DNA of 64,000 nt, taken from Prevotellaceae bacterium HUN156. GTDB lineage: Bacteria > Bacteroidota > Bacteroidia > Bacteroidales > Bacteroidaceae. Within the stretch, counting starts at the first letter, position 1. Each line of letters opens with the position of its first letter. The notes under the pieces are model-generated. The model had not been told where the DNA came from. It saw nothing but the letters and a program-made list of their open reading frames with translations, and searched no databases. Below, one piece after another: positions 59,304 through 64,000 of the stretch. The stretch lies in contig FPIT01000004.1 in the NCBI GenBank assembly GCA_900119285.1, forward strand, positions 1 through 64,000, read 5' to 3'. A program made the translations under genes and the position numbers.

Positions 59304-59990
59304 TTATATATCTATAATGATATTAAAGTTTCCTGTGATGTTGTCGCTGTCGTTAAGACCGAAGCCTGGCACATACCATGAGGTGCCGATGTCTCCTTCT
59401 TTATGGAAGAGGCGACGCTTGTAGCGCACGTTCCATCCCAGATGCAGTGGACCGAAGATGGTGGCGTCAATGCCGAATACGCCTTCCAACCAGTGCTGAT
59501 AGCAACTCATATCCTCTACACCGAAGTCTGTCTTAGTCTTCCATACGGGATCTACTAATCCTTCGCGCACGATGTCACATTTATAAGAGGTAAAAGCATA
59601 GCGCCAACCGGCATAGATGCGGTAGGGCTCGTGCTTCTTCTTCATGATGTTCCAGTCTAAACCGACACGGAAGTAGGGCGCAGAGGTCTTATACGACAGT
59701 TCTGTCACCTCATCTTTCTTGTGATTGGCGCGACCGATACCCATCTCAAAGATAGGAAACCACTGGTCGTGCAGGTTGATGCGCAGCGCTCCTTCATATT
59801 CTCCATAGTCGCTGAGCATCATCTTTGCTGGTCCTACGAGATCAAACGATACCGCAAAGCCACGGAAGAAAGGTATGGAGTCTTTCTCCATACGGAATAT
59901 CTTCTGTGCCGAGAGGCTCTGCGCTGCTACCAGCAGCAAGAGACTAACGACGAGCCTTGAGATACAGGTGGATGTTCTCGTTCGTATCAT
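59304..59990 (-). CDS. DUF6048 outer-membrane protein
   Basis: 228 residues, signal peptide (VSLLLLVAAQSLSAQ), then amphipathic strands typical of a small outer-membrane barrel (G-F-A-V-S-F-D-L-V-G-P, FRVGLDWNIMKKK, IYAGWRYAFTSYKCD) ending in NFNIIIDI. Recognised as DUF6048, a Bacteroidetes family normally beside DUF6452. Its start overlaps the DUF6452 gene by 47 bases. Function unknown. Confidence 0.75.
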   Translation of the reverse strand: MIRTRTSTCISRLVVSLLLLVAAQSLSAQKIFRMEKDSIPFFRGFAVSFDLVGPAKMMLSDYGEYEGALRINLHDQWFPIFEMGIGRANHKKDEVTELSYKTSAPYFRVGLDWNIMKKKHEPYRIYAGWRYAFTSYKCDIVREGLVDPVWKTKTDFGVEDMSCYQHWLEGVFGIDATIFGPLHLGWNVRYKRRLFHKEGDIGTSWYVPGFGLNDSDNITGNFNIIIDI

Positions 59991-60438
59991 AGTTTACATC
60001 AGGATTGTTCAGATGAATCGATTCGATGATATGCTGAGTGCTGCTCACTGCCGTAATCTTATGGAAGTAGGCTGCCTGACAGTCTACCGACTCAAAGTGA
60101 GGATAGTTCTCTTTCTTAATGCAGATGGTGTCCTTCCATGTGTGGTCCAGCGTATCCTTGAGCAGGGTGAAGATAGAGTCCTCTGGCTGTGTATGACTGA
60201 TGGGTAGTTCGAAAGACATAGCCTTAGGACCGCAGAGACGATTAATCAGCAGCGTGTCTTTCCCTTCATAGTTGTGCGTCCATACCCACATGGTATCTAC
60301 CCCTAGTGTGTCGATGCTGCCGTCAGTTTTCTTCAAGGCATAGATTGTCTCCACCCTGTTCTGCACAGGACAGTCAATGCTGGTGCAACCTATCACCAAC
60401 ATGCTCACCAACAATATGCCTAAAGAAAAATGCCTCAT
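59944..60438 (-). CDS. DUF6452 lipoprotein
   Basis: 164 residues from the ATG at 60438, chosen for its signal peptide with lipobox MLVIGC (Cys18). The mature part has C-P-V-Q-N-R-V, L-C-G-P-K-A-M-S-F-E-L-P and a Cys near 118, the outline of DUF6452. With the overlapping DUF6048 gene it probably builds an outer-membrane complex of unknown purpose. Confidence 0.75.
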   Translation of the reverse strand: MRHFSLGILLVSMLVIGCTSIDCPVQNRVETIYALKKTDGSIDTLGVDTMWVWTHNYEGKDTLLINRLCGPKAMSFELPISHTQPEDSIFTLLKDTLDHTWKDTICIKKENYPHFESVDCQAAYFHKITAVSSTQHIIESIHLNNPDVNYDTNENIHLYLKARR

Positions 60439-60469
60439 ATCATTAACGTTCAATGTTGATATTTCATAT

Positions 60470-60532
60470 CGAGCCTGCTCACGCTCGGCATAGTTCAAAA
60501 CTCGTTTTGACTCTGCTCTCGCTTAATCGCAG
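60470..60532. repeat. Hairpin repeat 'GCTCACGCTCGGC', copy 3
   Basis: Same as 58163-58225 with single-base differences (ctcg for cccg in the loop, agtc after the end). Followed at once by a ttcaatg array. Confidence 0.65.
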
Positions 60533-60534
60533 TC

Positions 60535-60562
60535 TTCAATGTTCAATGTTCAATGTTCAAAG
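60535..60562. repeat. 7-bp tandem array at the end of the glycosyltransferase gene
   Basis: ttcaatg three times plus ttcaaag. The stop at 60543-60545 and the last residues I-E-H of the minus-strand glycosyltransferase come from it. Confidence 0.7.
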
Positions 60563-61514
60563 TCCCTTCTATCTGGTAGTCATTACGTCCGGCACTGTTG
60601 CGACTGATGAGGTCACCCAGGAATCCAGCAAGGAACAACTGTGTACCAATCATCATCATGGTCAGTGCAATATAAAAGTAAGGAGAGTCGGTTACCAGTC
60701 GCATGGGTACGCCCTGATATAGAGCCCATGCCTTCTGTGCACCCAAGAAGAAGGCTGCAAAGAAACCGATGATAAACACGATGGTTCCTAAGAATCCAAA
60801 TACGTGCATAGGCTTCTTGCCAAAGGTGCCGAGGAACCAGAGTGTCATCAGATCGAGATAACCATTAACAAAGCGGTTCCAACCCATAAACTTCGAAGTA
60901 CCATATTGGCGTTTCTGGTGGTGTACGGGCTTCTCGCCAATCTTGTCAAAACCAGCATTCTTGGCCAGATAGGGGATAAAGCGGTGCATCTCACCGAACA
61001 CCTCTATATTCTTCACCACCTCTTGTCGATAGGCTTTCAGTCCGCAGTTAAAGTCGTGCAGATTCTTGATGCCGCTCACCTTGCGAGTGGTAGCGTTGAA
61101 GAGCTTGGTGGGGATAGTTTTTGAGAGGGGATCTCCCTGACTGCGGTTCTGTTTATAGCCGCTCACCAGGTCGTAGCCATCTTCCTTTATCATGCGGTAC
61201 AGTTCAGGAATTTCGTCGGGAGAGTCCTGCAAGTCAGCATCCATGGTGATGACTACATCGCCCTGTGCCTCTTTGAAACCACAATAGAGGGCAGGTGACT
61301 TACCGTAGTTGCGACGGAACTTGATGCCCTTTACGTGCTCAGACTTCTGTGACAGTTCAGTGATTACTTCCCATGAGCGGTCGGTAGAACCATCGTTCAC
61401 GAAGATCACTTCAAACGAGAAGTTGTTCTGTGCCATCACGCGTTCAATCCACGCATACAGTTCTGGCAGTGACTCATCCTCATTATATAAAGGTATAACT
61501 ACAGATATATCCAT
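60543..61514 (-). CDS. Family 2 glycosyltransferase, DPM1/ArnC-like
   Basis: 323 residues from the ATG at 61514; a TACCTTTGC promoter (near 61540) precedes it. The GT-A domain starts ISVVIPLYNEDESLPEL, with FVNDGSTDRSW at 38-48, the metal motif ITMDADLQDSPDE (Asp92, Asp94) and R-R-N-Y-G-K-S-P-A near 68. Two membrane helices near the C-terminus (about 225-250 and 262-285) complete a polyprenyl-phosphate sugar transferase layout. It should load a sugar onto a lipid carrier at the inner membrane. The C-terminal I-E-H and stop are from a 7-bp array. Confidence 0.9.
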   Translation of the reverse strand: MDISVVIPLYNEDESLPELYAWIERVMAQNNFSFEVIFVNDGSTDRSWEVITELSQKSEHVKGIKFRRNYGKSPALYCGFKEAQGDVVITMDADLQDSPDEIPELYRMIKEDGYDLVSGYKQNRSQGDPLSKTIPTKLFNATTRKVSGIKNLHDFNCGLKAYRQEVVKNIEVFGEMHRFIPYLAKNAGFDKIGEKPVHHQKRQYGTSKFMGWNRFVNGYLDLMTLWFLGTFGKKPMHVFGFLGTIVFIIGFFAAFFLGAQKAWALYQGVPMRLVTDSPYFYIALTMMMIGTQLFLAGFLGDLISRNSAGRNDYQIEGTLNIEH

Positions 61515-61584
61515 AAATTTTACTTTTTTACGGGTGCAAAGGTACGCATATTTTGGGAACATACAAAAGTTTTTCGTGGAAATG

Positions 61585-61616
61585 TTTGGCGAATAGGGGA
61601 AAAATGCTTACCTTTG
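61585..61616 (+). promoter_or_regulatory. Promoter of the SRP RNA and tRNA-Thr
   Basis: TTTG at 61585-61588 and TACCTTTG at 61609-61616 are 20 bases apart; the predicted SRP RNA starts about 13 bases later. Confidence 0.7.
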
Positions 61617-61628
61617 CAGCCGCAAAAA

Positions 61629-61724
61629 TGGGCAGTCCTGTACGGCCAGCTCCCTCGGAATCCCCCAGGATGGGAACATAGCAAGGGTACTTGGTTGTAG
61701 CGGCGCGATATAGATCGCTGCCCA
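61629..61724 (+). ncRNA. ffs: Small signal recognition particle RNA (4.5S type)
   Basis: The ends tgggcag (61629-61635) and ctgccca (61718-61724) pair perfectly. The tip reads CCCAGGATGGGAACATAGCA, which contains the GGAA tetraloop closed by ATG/CAT and the asymmetric loop partner AGCA, as in bacterial 4.5S RNA (CAGG..GGAA..AGCA). Length (96) fits the small bacterial form. The RNA binds Ffh and directs membrane proteins to the Sec machinery. It ends three bases before tRNA-Thr, so both probably lie on one primary transcript and RNase P cleavage would free the 3' side. Confidence 0.85.
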
Positions 61725-61727
61725 CCC

Positions 61728-61801
61728 GCCTCTTTAGCTCAGTTGGCCAGAGCACGTGATTTGTAATCTCGGGGTCGTTGGTTCGAATCCGACAAGAGGC
61801 T
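61728..61801 (+). tRNA. tRNA-Thr(TGT)
   Basis: 74 bases. Acceptor stem GCCTCTT/AAGAGGC with T73, D-arm GCTCAGTTGGCCAGAGC, anticodon loop TTTGTAA with anticodon TGT, T-arm GTTGGTTCGAATCCGAC. CCA is not encoded. The anticodon stem CGTGA/TCTCG has one U:U mismatch. Followed by a clear terminator. Confidence 0.93.
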
Positions 61802-61802
61802 C

Positions 61803-61838
61803 AAAAAAAGAAGCATCGCATCGCGTGCTTCTTTTTTT
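61803..61838 (+). terminator. Terminator of the SRP RNA/tRNA-Thr unit
   Basis: aaaaaaagaagca pairs with tgcttcttttttt around a 10-base loop, directly after the tRNA. Confidence 0.8.
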
Positions 61839-61875
61839 TATTTTCTCTCACCTCTTCCTTCTCCTTTCGTTCTTG

Positions 61876-61944
61876 TGCTTTGTGCCTTTAGGTCAAAGAA
61901 TGCTCGCTTTTCTCCCCTCCTTTAGGAGGGGCTGGGGGAGGCTC
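61876..61944. repeat. Dispersed 27-bp repeat (copy 2) and C/G-rich palindromic repeat
   Basis: 61876-61902 repeats 58122-58148 with one change. It is followed by ctcccctcctttaggagggg and ctgggggaggctcc, the between-gene form of the palindromic insert also found inside dsbD, the response regulator and mutS2. It borders the mutS2 stop codon. Confidence 0.6.
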
Positions 61945-64000
61945 CTAATCCAAATCCACCACGGTTATTCCTGCTCCTCCAAACTGTACATGCTCGTCTT
62001 TAGCTCTCTTTACGTTGGGCACCGTGTTGAGGTATTGACGAATCAGTTGACGCAGAATGCCGGTACCTGTGCCATGTAATATACGTACGCGACTCATGCC
62101 TATGAGGATGGCATCATCAATAAAGTGCATCACAGTGTCGATAGCTTCATCGCCACGCATACCCCTCACATCCAAGTCTTGGTGGAAGTTCTGCTTACGG
62201 TCTTCCATGGTAGAGCGTGTCATATGACTGGTCTGTATCGCCAGATGGGCATGCTTGTCGGCAGGTTTGCTGGTTGCTTGCGGCTTGGCTGCCGATTCTA
62301 ATTGCTCCAACTTTACCTTACTTCTCAGACCACCGAAGATGACGGTAGCTTGTTTGCCCTGTATGCTCTCTATCTCACCGATACTGTTGGTACCTTTGAT
62401 GCGTACGCTGTCACCTGCTGCCAGTGGCCGGTTTTCTGCGAGTATGTTTTCTTTGGCTCTTGCCGCCAGTTTCTCGCTGGCTATTCTTTGTTCCTCGCCT
62501 TTTTTCTCTTTGCGCTGAGCCTTGCGTGCTTTGCGCTCTTCCATTTGGCGCAGTTTCTTGGCAAACTCCTCCTCACTCATGAGTCCTCGCGTATCGTCAG
62601 ATACCACCTGTTCGCGGAACTGGTTCAGTTCTTCGCGTATCAGTCGTGTCTGTTCCTTCTCAGCTTGTGCCTCCTTGATTTCGCGGATGGTGTTCTCAAT
62701 CTTCTTGTTAGCCTCTGCCAGTAGCTCCTCCGCCTGTTTTTTGGCGCGGTTGAGGATAGCTTTGCGCTCGCGTTCTATTTCCTCCAGGTTGGTCTCGTAG
62801 CGCTGGATGTGTCCCTCCAATGATTTCTCGTGCTGGTGGATAGTCTGACGCTTACCCTCCCAGTATCGCTTGTCGCGCACAATGTCCTGCAGATATTTGT
62901 CACTCTGAATATAGTCGCTGCCCACAATCTCTGAAGCGTCCGTAATCACCTCTTCGGGAATACCCGTCTTGCGGGCTATCTCGATGGCAAAAGAACTGCC
63001 AGGTTGTCCGATGCTCAGCTGGAACAATGCCTGCATCTGATGACGATCGTAGAGCATGGCACCATTCACCACTCCCTCATGGTCCTCGGCAAAGTGCTTC
63101 AGGTTCTGATAGTGCGTAGTAATCACGCCAAAGGCCTTCTTCTTCCAGAACTGTTTCAGTACAGCCTCTGCTATGGCACCGCCGATGGCAGGTTCTGTAC
63201 CTCCACCAAACTCGTCTATCAGCAGCAGGGTACGATTGTTGGCCTGCTTCATCATGTTCTTCATGTTTAGCAGATGACTCGAGTAGGTAGATAGGTCGTC
63301 GGCAATAGACTGCTCATCGCCAATATCTATCATGATGCTCTCAAAGATGCCCACTGTAGAGCGCTCACTCACGGGGATAGACAGTCCGCATTGTAACATA
63401 TATTGCAGTAGTCCCACCGTCTTCAGACATACCGATTTTCCGCCGGCATTAGGACCAGAGATAATCAGTAGCCTGCCCTTGTTCCTCACCTTTTGAAGGG
63501 GAGATTGTGGCTCCCCCTCCTTTTGGAGAGGGCGGGGGGAGAGGCATATCTCCAATGGTACCACCTTCTCACCCTTTTTCTCCAGTGAACGCTGTAGTAG
63601 GGGATGGATGGCACGTATCCAGTCGATGTGTGGTTCGTCTTTCAGGATAGGCTCTATGGCGTGTATCTGTTCTGCCAGTTCTGCTTTGGCCTGTATCAAG
63701 TCTATCTGTGCCAAGAAGCGGTAACTCTCCAATACCTCTGGCACGTGAGGGCGCAACTCATCGGAGAAGACGCTTAAGATGCGGATAATCTCTCTGCGCT
63801 CTGCTGCTTCCAGCTCGCGTACCTTGTTATTCGCTTCTACCACCTCTGCAGGTTCGATGAATACCGTTTTACCTGTTGCCGACTCGTCATGCACAATACC
63901 TTTGATTTTGCGTTTCAGTCCTGGTGCTACGGGAATCATCAGTCTGCCGTCACGCAGGGTAGGTGCCACATCTTGTGCTACCAGTCCGTCGCGCTGTGCA
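61945..64000 (-). CDS. mutS2: MutS2 family endonuclease, C-terminal part (gene continues beyond the window)
   Basis: The frame is open to the window end, where it already reads QRDGLVAQDVAPTLRDGR in the MutS core, so the N-terminus is cut off. Visible parts: Walker A SGPNAGGKS, Walker B LLIDEFGGGTEP, a long coiled coil, a KOW-like strand region and the C-terminal Smr domain with LDVRGMRGDEA and RILHGTGTG. MutS2 acts on recombination intermediates or on collided ribosomes in studied bacteria. An insert L-S-P-R-P-L-Q-K-E-G-E-P-Q-S-P-L-Q-K before the Walker A comes from a C/G-rich palindromic repeat. Confidence 0.92.
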   Translation of the reverse strand, partial: AQRDGLVAQDVAPTLRDGRLMIPVAPGLKRKIKGIVHDESATGKTVFIEPAEVVEANNKVRELEAAERREIIRILSVFSDELRPHVPEVLESYRFLAQIDLIQAKAELAEQIHAIEPILKDEPHIDWIRAIHPLLQRSLEKKGEKVVPLEICLSPRPLQKEGEPQSPLQKVRNKGRLLIISGPNAGGKSVCLKTVGLLQYMLQCGLSIPVSERSTVGIFESIMIDIGDEQSIADDLSTYSSHLLNMKNMMKQANNRTLLLIDEFGGGTEPAIGGAIAEAVLKQFWKKKAFGVITTHYQNLKHFAEDHEGVVNGAMLYDRHQMQALFQLSIGQPGSSFAIEIARKTGIPEEVITDASEIVGSDYIQSDKYLQDIVRDKRYWEGKRQTIHQHEKSLEGHIQRYETNLEEIERERKAILNRAKKQAEELLAEANKKIENTIREIKEAQAEKEQTRLIREELNQFREQVVSDDTRGLMSEEEFAKKLRQMEERKARKAQRKEKKGEEQRIASEKLAARAKENILAENRPLAAGDSVRIKGTNSIGEIESIQGKQATVIFGGLRSKVKLEQLESAAKPQATSKPADKHAHLAIQTSHMTRSTMEDRKQNFHQDLDVRGMRGDEAIDTVMHFIDDAILIGMSRVRILHGTGTGILRQLIRQYLNTVPNVKRAKDEHVQFGGAGITVVDLD
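63490..63546 (-). repeat. In-frame palindromic insert in mutS2
   Basis: ccttttgaaggggagattgt, then ctccccctccttttggagag and a G-run. It codes for about 19 residues placed before the ATP-binding domain, and the frame is kept. Confidence 0.65.

Overview
The window looks like chromosomal DNA of a Prevotella-like member of the order Bacteroidales. The support is the dominant TAnnTTTG -7 / TTTG -33 promoter style, many secreted proteins with the C-terminal sorting tail of the type IX secretion system, a TamB plus lipoprotein TamL pair, and families found mainly in Bacteroidetes (Omp28, DUF6029, DUF4827, DUF6452/DUF6048). No rRNA, CRISPR array, complete insertion sequence or prophage is visible.

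Positions 1-9.9 kb are accessory. A structured non-coding repeat and the tail of a broken regulator-like gene precede a KilA-N gene that sits between two copies of a hairpin repeat. Next is a compact signalling cluster (2.08-8.84 kb): a bare LytTR DNA-binding protein, FHA/zinc-ribbon protein, acidic calcium-motif membrane protein, caspase-fold protease with an EF-hand loop, zinc-ribbon/FHA protein, PP2C phosphatase, small protein, Ser/Thr kinase and lipoprotein. It contains a phosphorylation writer, eraser and two readers beside a protease, and is the best candidate here for an undescribed system. A HigBA-like toxin-antitoxin pair closes the region.

Positions 10-24 kb hold a TraB/GumN protein, a secreted protein, an initiator tRNA, TetR-FabG, a membrane protein, an RluA-type pseudouridine synthase and tamB-tamL. 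tamB is interrupted by one in-frame TAG. From 22.9 to 34.7 kb lie surface and secreted proteins (a paralogous pair, an Omp28/DUF6029/TlpA operon, a DUF4153 protein), a second copy of the structured repeat, a striking double inverted-repeat locus and a RAYT-transposase remnant.

From 34.8 kb on the content is mostly core: a TlpA-TonB fusion and DsbD, a GH2 glycosidase, nucleotidyltransferase, DHH phosphoesterase, a four-gene membrane cluster with an M48 protease, GlmM, a LytS/LytTR two-component pair, exonuclease III, RibH, a TPR protein, RecF-DUF721, CtpA, dCMP deaminase, M3 peptidase, a Crp-like regulator, ApbE, DUF6048/DUF6452, a glycosyltransferase, SRP RNA, tRNA-Thr and MutS2 (cut by the window end).

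Running through the whole window are several families of small repeats: 7-bp arrays with a stop codon in each unit that overlap gene ends, in-frame C/G-rich palindromic inserts in three proteins, promoter-bearing modules, and hairpins whose arms change in a compensating way between copies. All calls were made by reading the sequence; family names rest on recognised motifs, not on searches.
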